Below are positions 17,953 through 27,954 of a stretch of DNA of 64,000 nucleotides, piece after piece. A model generated the notes under the pieces. That model saw only the letters and a program-made list of their open reading frames with translations. It was not told where the DNA came from and made no database searches. Source of the stretch: Nocardioides sp. (GTDB taxonomy: Bacteria > Actinomycetota > Actinomycetes > Propionibacteriales > Nocardioidaceae); the NCBI GenBank assembly GCA_025964985.1, contig JAOPXU010000412.1:1-64000 (forward strand), written 5' to 3'. Every line of letters starts with the position of its first letter. The first letter of the stretch is position 1. The translations under genes and the position numbers were made by a program.

Positions 17953-20907
17953 TTACAGCCCGGCAGGGATGGTCGCGGTGAGGATGTCGTCGCCGCCGTA
18001 GACCGAGTCCTGCCACACGAGCCGGTCGCCCGAGATCGACGGGAAGCCCTGCTGGCCGGGTTGCGGCAGCAGGTCGTAGACGGCGCCGGTCGCGTGGGAG
18101 TACAAGAAAAGGTCGGTGTCGGGGAACACACCGAGCGCGTCGTTGGCCTCGGCGACGCCGCCGCCCAGCGTGGCAGTGATCTCGACGAAGACGCTGTAGT
18201 CGGCGCTCATGGCCGCGCCATACGGCTTGGCGTCCTGCGAGAGCACCGTGACGTCGCCGCCGCTGCCGACGATCGCGGCCTGGCCCTCGTCGGTCACGGC
18301 CAGCACCCGCGTGCCATGGGCAGCGACGTTGACGACCTGCCCCTCGACCTGACCGAGCTCGACGATGTCGCCCCCTGGGGTCCAGGCGAGGACACGGCCC
18401 TGCTCGGTGCCCAGGCCGACGACCCCGCCGCCGGTGCCGACGGCGGTGATGGCGTCGCCGCCCAGATCAGGCAGAGGCGTCGTGGACACCTGCCCTGCGG
18501 GGTCGACGAAGTACAGGGCGCCATCCCCTTCGACCTGCCACGCTGCGCCTTCGGCGGAACCTCCGAGGCCGGCCAGCAGGGTCGAACGGTCCGCGCCGGA
18601 CAGCTCGGTCCGGGTCCCGTCAGGTGCGGTGCGCACGATCGAGGCCTGCGAGCCGTCGGGAGACTCGAAGGTGACCACCGCGTCCCCGGAGAACGCCAGC
18701 ATGGCGGTGTCCGGGGTGCTGCTGACGTCCTCGGCACTCGCTCCGACGGAGCTGGTGTATGGCACACCCCAGTTGCCCTCGATAGCGGTCGTCCAGGCGA
18801 CCTGGTCGCCGGAGACGGCCGGGGACAGCTCGGTGACCGGGTCGCCGGAGATGAGCTCGCCGCCCACGGGGCCGACGTCGGCGCAGCCGGCGCAGATGTC
18901 GTTGCCGTCGAAGACTTCACGGGCCAGCGACAAGATCCTGGGATCAGCGCCTGCGTCGACCGCGACCTGTTCCACGGCGGTGCGCGCATCGACGAAGCCG
19001 GAGGACGGTCCGAGCTGGGTGGTCAGAGCGAAGTACACGATCCGGTCGAAGTCCTGGGCCAACGGGGACTCCAGACCGGTCGAGTTGTCGATCTTGGCCA
19101 GGGTGCTGCGGATCGTCCACAGCGAGTTGTTCCAGATGGAGGAGTTCAGGTGCACCCCGCCGTGGTCCTGGTTGCCGAATCCGAGCTCGCCGAGCCGCAG
19201 GCCCGGGTTGAGGACCGAGAGGTAGTCGCCGTAGCCGGTCCCGTCGAGCATGTAGCGGGTGGCGCGCTGCCCGTCGGGGTTGGTCGCGCAGCCGTAGGTG
19301 TCGGCCGGGATACCGGTGCAGGACTGCTCGGAGAAGCTGTCGGAGTCACGGCCGAGGTAGGCGTCGCCGATCACGTTGCCGAAGTAGTCGGCGAAGCTCT
19401 CGTTGAGCGCTCCTGACTGTCCGGCGTAGATCAGGCCGGCGCTGGTGTCGATGACGCCGTGGGTGATCTCGTGTCCGGCGGTGTCGATGTCGACGGTGGA
19501 GCCCGTGATCGGTTCGCCTCCATCGACGCACGGGTTGCCGTAGACCATCTGCGGCGGCGTGAGCGTGCTGCTGTAAAACGCGTTGCACACTGCGTCACTG
19601 TTCTCGGAGTTGACCGTGGACACCAGGCTGGAGCCCGCGTCATCCCAGGAGCGTCGCCCGAGCTGGGCGTAGAAGTCGTAGACGGCGCGGCTGAGGGCGT
19701 GCGCGGAGATCACCTCGGGGTCGGCGATCTGCGTGCTGTCGGAGGTGTAGACGGGGCCTGGCAGCTGCTCGGTGTCCCGGGCGTCGTTGGTGACGATGCC
19801 GCCGGTACCGGTCGCTGCGTCGTAGGTCGGGGTGGTCGTGTCGATCAGGGCGACGCCTTGGTCGGTCTGCTGGCCCTGTGCGGTCAGCGTCATGCCGAAC
19901 GGGTCGGTGCCGGTGACCTCCACGCTCGGTCCTTCCGCGATCCGCGGCACGGCCGCGGCGGCACCGGCGCCGGGCAACGGCGCACCGCGCACGAGCCGCG
20001 GAGCCGACCGGGTCCAGCGGTGGTGGCTGGGGACCGCGCGATCGGCGGCCAGGGCCCGGTTGTCGATGACGTCGCCGGTCGTGGCGTCGAGGTAGAACAA
20101 TCCGTCGGACAGGGTGAGACCTTCGCGCTGGCGGGTGACTCCGGCCACCGTGATCTCCCAGGTGAGCACGCCGGTGTCGTGGGGCAGCACGGTCAGCACA
20201 GGGTCGCCGACGGTCTGGCCGCCGGTGAGGGCAGCGATCCGACGGGCTGCCCGGGCCGCCGGGATCTGCGGCTGGGTGGACACGTCGAGGCCGGGGAAGA
20301 CCCGTCCGCGGACGTGGTGCAACCGGTCGTCGTCACTCGTGCCGCCGAGGCTGAAGACCAGCTCGCCGTCGCGCACCGGGACGTCGTCGAACGTCTGGGT
20401 GGCGCGGATGGTAGTGGCGGCCGGGCCGGTCTCGTCGAGCTGCAGGGTGCTGGCTTCGCCGAGGGCCAGGTCGGTGTCGTCGATGCCGAACAGCTGCTCG
20501 CCGTAGGCGCCCATGAGCTCCTCGACCACCGCAGCCCCGGACCCGTTGTCGGGATCGCCGTACCCGCCGCCGGAGAGCTCAGCGAGGTAGCCGGTGACGT
20601 CGTCTTGTCGTCCGACCCACCCCGAACCGGTGACGGCGCGCAGCTCATCGACGCCGTCCGCGAGGTCGGCCAGCCGGGCTCGCACCACCTCGGAGCTCGT
20701 GTTGCGCACGAAAGCGTCGGAGGCGATGAGGGTGGTGGGTCCGGGGCCTCCGCCGCCGAAGCCGGTGGAGGAGTCCTCATTCCGGGAGCCGTCGCAGCCC
20801 GTCGCGGCGAGCGCGACGAGCGCGACGAGCGCGGCTCCTGCAGTGCGGCGGACGGGGCTCCGGTACGAGCCGGGCGCGATCGAGGCGTTCGGTGGCGGTG
20901 TCATCAT
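17953..20907 (-). CDS. M4-family (thermolysin-like) metallopeptidase with C-terminal beta-propeller-like region
   Basis: 'HEITHGVIDTSAGLIYAGQSGALNESFADYFGNVIGD' (HExxH...E), lipobox 'LVALAATGCDGS', propeptide-like N-region. Confidence 0.9.
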   Translation of the reverse strand: MMTPPPNASIAPGSYRSPVRRTAGAALVALVALAATGCDGSRNEDSSTGFGGGGPGPTTLIASDAFVRNTSSEVVRARLADLADGVDELRAVTGSGWVGRQDDVTGYLAELSGGGYGDPDNGSGAAVVEELMGAYGEQLFGIDDTDLALGEASTLQLDETGPAATTIRATQTFDDVPVRDGELVFSLGGTSDDDRLHHVRGRVFPGLDVSTQPQIPAARAARRIAALTGGQTVGDPVLTVLPHDTGVLTWEITVAGVTRQREGLTLSDGLFYLDATTGDVIDNRALAADRAVPSHHRWTRSAPRLVRGAPLPGAGAAAAVPRIAEGPSVEVTGTDPFGMTLTAQGQQTDQGVALIDTTTPTYDAATGTGGIVTNDARDTEQLPGPVYTSDSTQIADPEVISAHALSRAVYDFYAQLGRRSWDDAGSSLVSTVNSENSDAVCNAFYSSTLTPPQMVYGNPCVDGGEPITGSTVDIDTAGHEITHGVIDTSAGLIYAGQSGALNESFADYFGNVIGDAYLGRDSDSFSEQSCTGIPADTYGCATNPDGQRATRYMLDGTGYGDYLSVLNPGLRLGELGFGNQDHGGVHLNSSIWNNSLWTIRSTLAKIDNSTGLESPLAQDFDRIVYFALTTQLGPSSGFVDARTAVEQVAVDAGADPRILSLAREVFDGNDICAGCADVGPVGGELISGDPVTELSPAVSGDQVAWTTAIEGNWGVPYTSSVGASAEDVSSTPDTAMLAFSGDAVVTFESPDGSQASIVRTAPDGTRTELSGADRSTLLAGLGGSAEGAAWQVEGDGALYFVDPAGQVSTTPLPDLGGDAITAVGTGGGVVGLGTEQGRVLAWTPGGDIVELGQVEGQVVNVAAHGTRVLAVTDEGQAAIVGSGGDVTVLSQDAKPYGAAMSADYSVFVEITATLGGGVAEANDALGVFPDTDLFLYSHATGAVYDLLPQPGQQGFPSISGDRLVWQDSVYGGDDILTATIPAGL

Positions 20908-20916
20908 CGTGTCCGC

Positions 20917-22026
20917 TCAGCCGCCGGCGAACAGGTCGATCGACCCGTTCAGCAACACGCTCCAGCTCTCCTGGGTCGCGGTGATCTCGTCGAAGGATGA
21001 GTTCTCGATGTTGATCATCAACACTGTGCCGTCCTGGCGGACCGCGGCGTAGATGTCTCCGGCGACCGGGGCGGAGCCCTGGGAGTCGGTGTAGGTCGCC
21101 TGATAGCTGATCAGCGCTGCCGAGACGACGCCGCCGAACGGCTGCAGCGGCGTGATGTCGGAGAGCTCGGTCTGGGTGTAGGTGTCGGGGGCGAGGAAGA
21201 GCTCGATCTGTCCGTTGATCACGTTGCCGGCCTCGACCGAGGCGTCCTCCACAGCACCGGTGACGATGTAGACCAGGTTGTTCTGGTCATCGGCCATGAG
21301 GACGTTGCCCTGGGGGTTGTCGGTGAGCACCTGGAAGTTCGAGGGCACGACGACCTGCACGCCGTACTCGGGCAGGGTGAGGACATCTCCGATGGCCTCC
21401 GTGGGCTGCGTCGGCTCAGCGGGCGGTTCGACCGGCGGTTCTGCCGGCTCATCGACCGGGGGGACCGGCGCATCGCTCGTCGCCGGTGCAGTCGGCGTGC
21501 TCGGCGCAGCGGGCGTGCCGGGGGCCGGGGTGGTGCCCGGCTGAGGCGCGGCGGTGCCGACCGGCTGGGGGTTCAGCACGCTGGAGCCTTGGCTGCTCTG
21601 GGACCGGTCGTCGGAAGTGGGGGAGTCGTCTCCGCCTCCGAACGCTGCGGCACCGACCGCACCGAACACGCCGGCGGCCACGACACCACCCACGATCAGA
21701 CCGATCGTCTTGCCCTTGCCGGACTTGAAGTTGCCACCAGGGGTGGCGACCGGCGCGTATGACGGCGGGGGGAAGCCCGGCCCGGCGTGACCGGGTTGCG
21801 GGGTGTATCCCGGCTGCGGGGCGTACCCGGGCTGAACGTGCTGGTCAGGCTGAACCGGCTGGCCGGGCTGGCCGGGCTGAACGGGTTGTGGAGCGTAACC
21901 CGGCTGCGGGGCGTACCCGGGCTGCTGCGGCGGCTGGGCTACGCCCTGCTGGACCGGCGGGACCGGCTGCTGAACGGGCTGCGGGGGGATGGGCTGCTGG
22001 GGGACGGGAGCCTGGGGATCGCTCAT
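20917..22026 (-). CDS. Pro/Gln-rich single-TM protein with extracytoplasmic domain
   Basis: Repeats 'QPGYAPQPGYAPQP', TM 'KTIGLIVGGVVAAGVFGAVGAAAFGGG', C-terminal folded region 'LPEYGVQVVVPSNFQVLTDNPQGNVLMADDQNNLVYIVTG'. Confidence 0.8.
   Translation of the reverse strand: MSDPQAPVPQQPIPPQPVQQPVPPVQQGVAQPPQQPGYAPQPGYAPQPVQPGQPGQPVQPDQHVQPGYAPQPGYTPQPGHAGPGFPPPSYAPVATPGGNFKSGKGKTIGLIVGGVVAAGVFGAVGAAAFGGGDDSPTSDDRSQSSQGSSVLNPQPVGTAAPQPGTTPAPGTPAAPSTPTAPATSDAPVPPVDEPAEPPVEPPAEPTQPTEAIGDVLTLPEYGVQVVVPSNFQVLTDNPQGNVLMADDQNNLVYIVTGAVEDASVEAGNVINGQIELFLAPDTYTQTELSDITPLQPFGGVVSAALISYQATYTDSQGSAPVAGDIYAAVRQDGTVLMINIENSSFDEITATQESWSVLLNGSIDLFAGG
21780..22000. repeat. Degenerate tandem repeat encoding PQPGYAPQP / QPGQPGQPVQP
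   Basis: Recurring cccggctgcggggcgtacccgggctg units. Confidence 0.6.
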
Positions 22027-23237
22027 GACTGTCCTCCGTTCTTAAGCGAGCCGCTATCGGAAGCTGTTGCTGGCGCGGACATGTGCTTGCGGGCCTGGTG
22101 GGAGGAGGAGCGGACCGAGGTGCCGCACGCGATGCAGAACATGGAGCCGACGAGCAGCATGTTTTCGCACTCGGGGCAGAAGGTCTCGACGAACGACTCC
22201 CGCTTCGACCCGGTCTTGGCTGCGTCCTCTATAGCGGCCTCGAGCAGAGCGGCTTGGAGCATCACCCGGATGCGGATGACGAGGAAGCCGAGGATGATCA
22301 GGCCCCACAGCAGCCCGAGGGCCTGGCCGAACGGCAGGTGCGCGGCGGCCCGCACGCCGAGCCAGTACAAGATGTTGGCGCCGGCTGCGAGAGCGAAGTT
22401 GCGCAGGTACAGGCCGGTGAAGCCGTCGTAGCCCTCGCCCTTGCCGGAGAACGACGCGACCGCGATGCCGGTGGCGGTGCCGTAGATGAGGGACTTGACC
22501 ACCATGACGTTCAAGACGATGACCAACCAGCTCGCCAAGCCCTGGGTGGTGCGGAACTCGCCACTGGTGAACACCGAGCCGAAGACGATGATGGTCTCGA
22601 ACGCGGCGTAAGCCGTGCCGGCGGCGATGCCGAAGGTGAGGCCGTCGATCATGTCGTCGAACTGCGGACGCCTGGCGAGCAGTACCGCCGGGAGGTTCTT
22701 GACCACCTCGGCGATCAGCGGGAGGGCCACGGCGAACAGCAGCAGACCGGTGATCGACAGCGACTCGATGCCGCCGCGTCCTGAGGACTGCAGCAGCTGT
22801 CGCCACTCGGTGTCGAAGACCCACTGGTAGAAGGTGAGCGAGACGAGCACGGCGAGTGCTCCGGTGACCAGGAACAGGCCGGCGACCACTGGGGCCGGCG
22901 CGTCCTCCCACATGTTGACGTCGTAGATGTAGACCAGGTAGGCGATCGGCACCATGAACGCCGCTGCTGCGATGGCGATCGGCAAGAAGCCCAGGGCGGC
23001 GCTGCCGACGATGAACACGGCGCTGAGGATCATCGCCCAGCGGTAGTTGTCAGCCGTTTCGCGATTGGTGTGGGGCATGATCGTGGAGATCAGCGCGAAC
23101 TGGTTGACCCCCTCCGACGACTGCACCGCGTAGGTCGACGTCCGCGAGGACGCGTTGCCGCGGAGTGAGGCTCCGCAGCGATGGCAGAAGGCTGCAACTT
23201 CAGGATTGTCGGTTGCGCAGGTCGGACAAGTTGCCAC
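22023..23237 (-). CDS. Dual zinc-ribbon membrane protein with PrsW-like (possibly inactive) domain
   Basis: N-terminal 'CPTCATDNPEVAAFCHRCG', C-terminal 'CPECENMLLVGSMFCIACG', TM core with 'LIAEVVKNLPAVLLARRPQFDDMIDGLTFGIAAGTAYAAFET'. Confidence 0.75.
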   Translation of the reverse strand: MATCPTCATDNPEVAAFCHRCGASLRGNASSRTSTYAVQSSEGVNQFALISTIMPHTNRETADNYRWAMILSAVFIVGSAALGFLPIAIAAAAFMVPIAYLVYIYDVNMWEDAPAPVVAGLFLVTGALAVLVSLTFYQWVFDTEWRQLLQSSGRGGIESLSITGLLLFAVALPLIAEVVKNLPAVLLARRPQFDDMIDGLTFGIAAGTAYAAFETIIVFGSVFTSGEFRTTQGLASWLVIVLNVMVVKSLIYGTATGIAVASFSGKGEGYDGFTGLYLRNFALAAGANILYWLGVRAAAHLPFGQALGLLWGLIILGFLVIRIRVMLQAALLEAAIEDAAKTGSKRESFVETFCPECENMLLVGSMFCIACGTSVRSSSHQARKHMSAPATASDSGSLKNGGQS

Positions 23238-23334
23238 GGTGCTGGTCTCCCTCGGGCGGGGTGATGGAGTTGTGAGGCCCGAGATGCCGTCAAGCCGGAT
23301 CCTTCACCTCGCGAACTGAGGGCGTTCGCGTTTT

Positions 23335-23363
23335 ACACAATGTGCTAGGAAAAAAGTTTGTGT
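23335..23363. promoter_or_regulatory. A/T-rich promoter region with inverted repeat upstream of 22-13 kb operon
   Basis: ACACAA (23335-23340) ... TTGTGT (23358-23363) within ttttacacaatgtgctaggaaaaaagtttgtgtgac. Confidence 0.4.
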
Positions 23364-23911
23364 GACTAGGAGGGAACGACTGTTGCGGCCGCTGGCTCTG
23401 GTCGGCTGCGGCGTCCGGGTAGTTCCGAGGCCGCGTAACGCCGAGACGCCGCCGGCGACCGATCGGTCCGTGCGCCGCTCGAGTCATGTCACAGCCGCTG
23501 ACTGGAGCGGCTAGGCCACCGTACGGTGCGATTGGATGCCGGCTGTTCGGGAGTGTGGTCGGCGCTCCGGGGCCGCCTCGTCCTATGCCGCTGCTGTGGC
23601 GGGGCGGCCTCCCGGATGCACGACTTCCCCAGGGCGACCCACGCGCAGCGCTCGCTGATGCTGCCTCGCTCTTCTCCGACGAGGCAGCACCAGCAGCAGC
23701 CGCGTCCGCTCCTGTGGGGACAAGAAGACGGACGGCGACACCGGACGACTCGGATGCTCGCCCTGGCTCCGCGACGCTAGGGACGTTCTCGCCAGCACGC
23801 AGCCGATTCGGGATGAGTCTCACCAGTTGTAGGGAAAGCGCCGTCGCCCAGGCCCGTGGGCTGAGGAGACGGGCTCGAGAGCTGGTCCCGCCCCGAGCGA
23901 ACGCGGCGGGA

Positions 23912-24097
23912 TCACTCATCGCCGAGTGGGTTGAAGGCGTACAGAAGGACAGCGCCGGCTCCGACGATGAGGCCGGCACACAGAACCGCAGCCGCGGCGC
24001 ACGCGGCCGCGATCAGGCGTGTCCGGGCCCGGTTTTCGGGCGGGTTCGATGGTTGAGCCGGGTAGGAACCGCTGCCGAACGTGTCGTTGTCGGTCAT
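23912..24097 (-). CDS. Small single-TM hypothetical protein (61 aa)
   Basis: MTDNDTFGSGSYPAQPSNPPENRARTRLIAAACAAAAVLCAGLIVGAGAVLLYAFNPLGDE. Confidence 0.55.
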   Translation of the reverse strand: MTDNDTFGSGSYPAQPSNPPENRARTRLIAAACAAAAVLCAGLIVGAGAVLLYAFNPLGDE

Positions 24098-24418
24098 CGT
24101 CCGAGTCTGTGCTTGTCCGAGCGGCTCGACGTGAGGCTTGGTACTCACCGCCGCTACACGATGAGTGCTTCGGCTGCGACAACCCAAGACCTCTGGCATC
24201 GCGACCCGAATGTGTCGACCGAACTGCCGCATGCAGTGTCCGATTTCCGCTAGCCGTGGGCCCAAATATGGTCTCAAATATCGACAAAAAGGTTCCAGTT
24301 CGGTAACGACGCGACATGTCGTGAACGACGCACAAAACACCGTCTCACCTGCGGAAACACTGCCTTCCTCCGTCGGGACAGTTCGGGCCAGATCGCGTCC
24401 CAAACCTTCTGATTCCGC

Positions 24419-24461
24419 CTACGGATCAAAATGTTCGGGGTTCGAATCCCTACAGGCGCAC
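24419..24461 (+). pseudogene. 3'-half tRNA-Arg(ACG)-like remnant (anticodon loop to acceptor stem), candidate attachment site
   Basis: CTACGGATCAAAATGTTCGGGGTTCGAATCCCTACAGGCGCA(C): T-loop TTCGAAT and acceptor 3' strand present; no matching 5' half (GCGCCTG...) about 70 nt upstream. Confidence 0.6.
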
Positions 24462-24706
24462 AAGATGTTCGAGCGACGGATCGGCCTCTGACCTGCGGAA
24501 CGCGCAGGCGGGGGCCGTCTGTGTGTCCGGGGTTCGGATCCATCGTCGTGGTCAGGACACACAACGGTGCCGGGCATGACACACAACGCACGGGTCTGCG
24601 CGACGCCGCCGGCACTGCATGGGCCCGACAACCGAACCCGGTCACGACGCATCACACGGCTCGACCGCGCTCGCCTGCGTCGTCGTCCCATCACGGAGGT
24701 CCTGTC

Positions 24707-25204
24707 ATGCGTCGCACCACGTCCACTCGCCCACTCCTCACGTCGGCCGTCCTTCTGGCGCTCGCCCTGACCGGATGCGGCGACGATGAATCGGCAGCCG
24801 TCGCGTCCGAAGGCGCGACCTCGCCGGCGACAGAACCGGCCACGACCACTGTTGACGTCGAACCGACTGCGTCACCCACCGAGACCGACACCGACTTCCC
24901 GGAGGCTGTCGAGGCGCCTGAGCAAGGCCGCACCTACGGCGTCGTCGTACTCGGTGATGCAGCGGACCTGACCGCGACACAGGAGGCGGTCGCCCAGTAC
25001 GGATTCGAGGCCTACACCGCCGACATCGGGTGCCTTCGCGGGGCCGGCCCAGCGTTGGCCATCGCGGACGGCACCATCGTCAGCTACCTGACCTTCGCCG
25101 ACATCGACGCAGCCCAAGACGTCTACTCCCTCTACACCTACCTCGAGCCCGACGCCAAGATCCTGGGTGCGGCCGCGGCCGCCATCTACTGCTTGGACGG
25201 ATGA
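24707..25204 (+). CDS. Hypothetical lipoprotein
   Basis: RBS GGAGG before ATG; 'LLTSAVLLALALTGCGDDES' lipobox. Confidence 0.75.
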   Translation: MRRTTSTRPLLTSAVLLALALTGCGDDESAAVASEGATSPATEPATTTVDVEPTASPTETDTDFPEAVEAPEQGRTYGVVVLGDAADLTATQEAVAQYGFEAYTADIGCLRGAGPALAIADGTIVSYLTFADIDAAQDVYSLYTYLEPDAKILGAAAAAIYCLDG

Positions 25205-25506
25205 CCCTCCCTCCGTGACCGCCGGCCGGGGCCTGGTGCGAAGGCAGTGACCCGCGGGGGGGTGATGAGGCGCGCTGGTAGCGCCTACTCCACTCCTGCC
25301 CGTTCTAGCCGGGCCGGGTCCGAGGATGCCCGCTTCTCAGCGGGAGATGTCGGGGCTCCTGCCAGCAGGTCGACAGTCCCGCCGACGGCGCGACCAGTGC
25401 CCGCTGAGCGGCAGGTTCGGGGGAGGTCGCTGTGCGGCAACGGCGGGAACCGCGCCCATTGGACCAACGACGCCTCTGAACGCGCGACAACGGGTACCTC
25501 GCCAGG

Positions 25507-25773
25507 GTGACCGTGTACGTCGCCTGGACATCGGCGGACCTCGGCGACTTCGATCCGTCGCGAGACCTGGCCGGGCCTTGGCGCGAGGTGGTCATCGCTG
25601 CCAGCGGGCTGGCCTTCGTGGACAGCGACGACACGCTGTCATGCGTCTACCACGCTTTGAAGTGGTCGCTTCCCGACGACGTTGCTCTCGCTGTCAGCCC
25701 GGTCGCCGACGTGCCGAAGGCCAAAGGCCTTGCACCCGGCACGAACAGCTGGCTCCGAGCGCGGTTCAGGTGA
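25507..25773 (+). CDS. Hypothetical protein (88 aa)
   Basis: MTVYVAWTSADLGDFDPSRDLAGPWREVVIAASGLAFVDSDDTLSCVYHALKWSLPDD...; protein-like composition only. Confidence 0.45.
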   Translation: MTVYVAWTSADLGDFDPSRDLAGPWREVVIAASGLAFVDSDDTLSCVYHALKWSLPDDVALAVSPVADVPKAKGLAPGTNSWLRARFR

Positions 25774-25953
25774 CGCTGACGTGCCCCGCGTCGTTCGCGG
25801 GTGGCGGCTCAGCGGCAGGGCCGCACGGTCGAGCGGGGCCAGCAGCAGCATGCGACAGGCGCGACGCCGAATGTCCAGCCAGTGCCATGGCCTCGCCCGT
25901 CCCACCCCGATGACGGCGTCGGAGGAGGCCCGCTTGGTGCTTGGCTCGACTCC

Positions 25954-26865
25954 ATGCGCATCTTCTTCACCGGCGGCAGCGGCAAGGCCGGACGCCACGT
26001 GGCGCCGTACCTCGCCTCTCAGGGCCACCAGGTCACCAACGCCGACCTCACCCCGCTCGGCGACCCCGACGTCACCGACCTCAAGGTCGACCTCACCGAC
26101 GCAGGCCAGACCTACTCGGCGCTCGCCGCCGTACCCACGCAGGCCGACCTCGACGACCCCGACCTCGACCTCACGCACGGGTCGGCGTACGACGCCGTGG
26201 TCCACTACGCCGCCATCCCCCGCCCGCTGCTCACCACCGACGCCACCACGTTCGCGACCAACATCCTCACGACCTACCACGTCCTCGAGGCCGCGACCCG
26301 GCTCGGGATCCTCAAGATCGTCTTCGCCTCCTCCGAGACGACGTACGGCGTCTGCTTCGGGCAGGGCGACCGCAGGCCGCTCTACGTGCCGGTCGACGAG
26401 GAGCACCCGGTCGTGCCGGAGGACTCCTACGCGATGTCGAAGGTGGCTGGCGAGGTGACCGCGCGGTCCTTCCACGCCCGCACGGGCGCCGACATCTACG
26501 GCCTGCGCATCAACAACGTCATCGAGCCCGACGAGTACGCCGAGCTGTTCCCGCCGTTCCTCCAGGACCCGTCGCTACGCCGCCGCAACCTGTTCGCCTA
26601 CATCGACACCCGCGACCTCGGGCAGATGACCCTGCGCTGCCTGCAGACCGACGGGCTGGGCTACGAGGTCTTCAACGTCGCCAACGCCGACATGTCCGTC
26701 GCCGAGACCACCCAGGAGGTCATCGACCGCTTCTACGACGGTGTCGAGGTGCGCCGTGAGATGGGACGAGACGAGACGTTCTACTCCATCGACAAGGCAC
26801 GCCGGCTCCTGGGCTACGAACCGGAGCACTCCTGGCGTGACGTCCTCGACGACCCGCGCGAGTAG
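25954..26865 (+). CDS. NAD-dependent epimerase/dehydratase (SDR-e)
   Basis: 'MRIFFTGGSGKAGRHVAPYLASQGHQV' Rossmann, 'DSYAMSKVAGE' YxxxK. Confidence 0.92.
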   Translation: MRIFFTGGSGKAGRHVAPYLASQGHQVTNADLTPLGDPDVTDLKVDLTDAGQTYSALAAVPTQADLDDPDLDLTHGSAYDAVVHYAAIPRPLLTTDATTFATNILTTYHVLEAATRLGILKIVFASSETTYGVCFGQGDRRPLYVPVDEEHPVVPEDSYAMSKVAGEVTARSFHARTGADIYGLRINNVIEPDEYAELFPPFLQDPSLRRRNLFAYIDTRDLGQMTLRCLQTDGLGYEVFNVANADMSVAETTQEVIDRFYDGVEVRREMGRDETFYSIDKARRLLGYEPEHSWRDVLDDPRE

Positions 26866-27457
26866 GGGCCCGTCCGCGCCATTTCGGTGACTCGGCCGAA
26901 CATGCCGGGCTCTCGGCGACACTCGCGGACGTGGACGAAGACAGTGCCGTCGTGCTCTGGACCGGTCACGGACTCCGGCCTCGGCCGCGCCGCGACGACG
27001 CAGCCGTGGTGCGCGAGTTCGGTGAGGCCCGAGGTCGCGCCCTGCTCTCGGCGATCCTCTCGGTCTACATGGTCCCCGGAGTGTTCCGAACACTCTCCGA
27101 CTTCCTGCTGCTGCCCGCCGCAGTCGACGTCGCCCGCTCCGTGGTCTACCTCGGTGACATCGGCGTCGGGCACGACCTGCTCGTCCTCGCCGTCTGGGGG
27201 CCGTCGGCCTGGCTCTGAACTTCCTCGTGGTCGACCCGTGGCTGAACCGGAGCGGGGCTGAGCCCCACGCGCCGATGGGCCCCAAGCACGGACGCACCGC
27301 AGGGGCGGACGCAACTCCAGCTGCCCAGTAGCCAGGGCCCGACCCTCAGCATGTTCAGGCGACTCGACGCACTCGACGCGACCTGAGCAACGGGCCAGTG
27401 ACCGTCCCATCGTGCATGCGCAACGTGAGACGGTGACCCGCGCCGTTCGTGCAGGGT

Positions 27458-27802
27458 CTAGTCGAGGTCGGCGGTCAAGGCTGTGCGGTCGTCGCCGGCG
27501 GAGGCGCGGTCGTCCCTGGCGTGTCCACGGTCGATCGCGGCGTGGCGGCGACCAGGAGCGTCCCAGCCGTAGGTGTCGGACGGCTCGTGGTCGACGAAGG
27601 CCCGAAGGTCTGCGTCCCGGTCCCGCTCGCTCGCCTGCCCGTCGCGGTCCTCGGCGTCGGCATCCCGGGCGTCGGCACCTTCGAGGACGTCTCGCGCGAC
27701 CTGGATGCGCTGCTCGAGCACTGACTCGCGCAGCTCCAGCTTGGCCTCGCGTCGATCGAGATCGGCCTCGCGGCGTTCGAGCTCGCGTTCACGGTCGTCC
27801 AT
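27458..27802 (-). CDS. Highly charged coiled-coil hypothetical protein
   Basis: MDDRERELERREADLDRREAKLELRESVLEQRIQVARDVLEG..., heptad-like, Asp/Arg-rich. Confidence 0.6.
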   Translation of the reverse strand: MDDRERELERREADLDRREAKLELRESVLEQRIQVARDVLEGADARDADAEDRDGQASERDRDADLRAFVDHEPSDTYGWDAPGRRHAAIDRGHARDDRASAGDDRTALTADLD

Positions 27803-27954
27803 GCCGACGAGTCAACCACGAGAATCGCCGCAGACCGTCAGCTCGCTCCCGTCCCCGCAGCGGGGGCGATCAAGGGGGCCGCTGGCCACCGCGCCCGCTG
27901 GCGACCCCGATCGTGCTCGGACGCTGGGCCGTCCGTCTTGCTCCACCGGGCGGC

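Noticed and set aside
23290-24253. Overlapping ORFs on both strands (23290-23979 -, 23486-24253 +)
   Set aside because: Ser/Ala/Arg/Pro-rich translations without domain features or clear RBS; region looks mostly intergenic apart from a 61-aa TM protein at 23912-24097.
24387-24461. Complete functional tRNA
   Set aside because: Acceptor 5' strand GCGCCTG and a D-arm are not present at the required distance; only the 3' half is recognisable.
26931-27218. 95-aa plus-strand ORF with hydrophobic stretch
   Set aside because: Overlaps comparable ORFs on the other strand, no RBS or family recognised; left unannotated.
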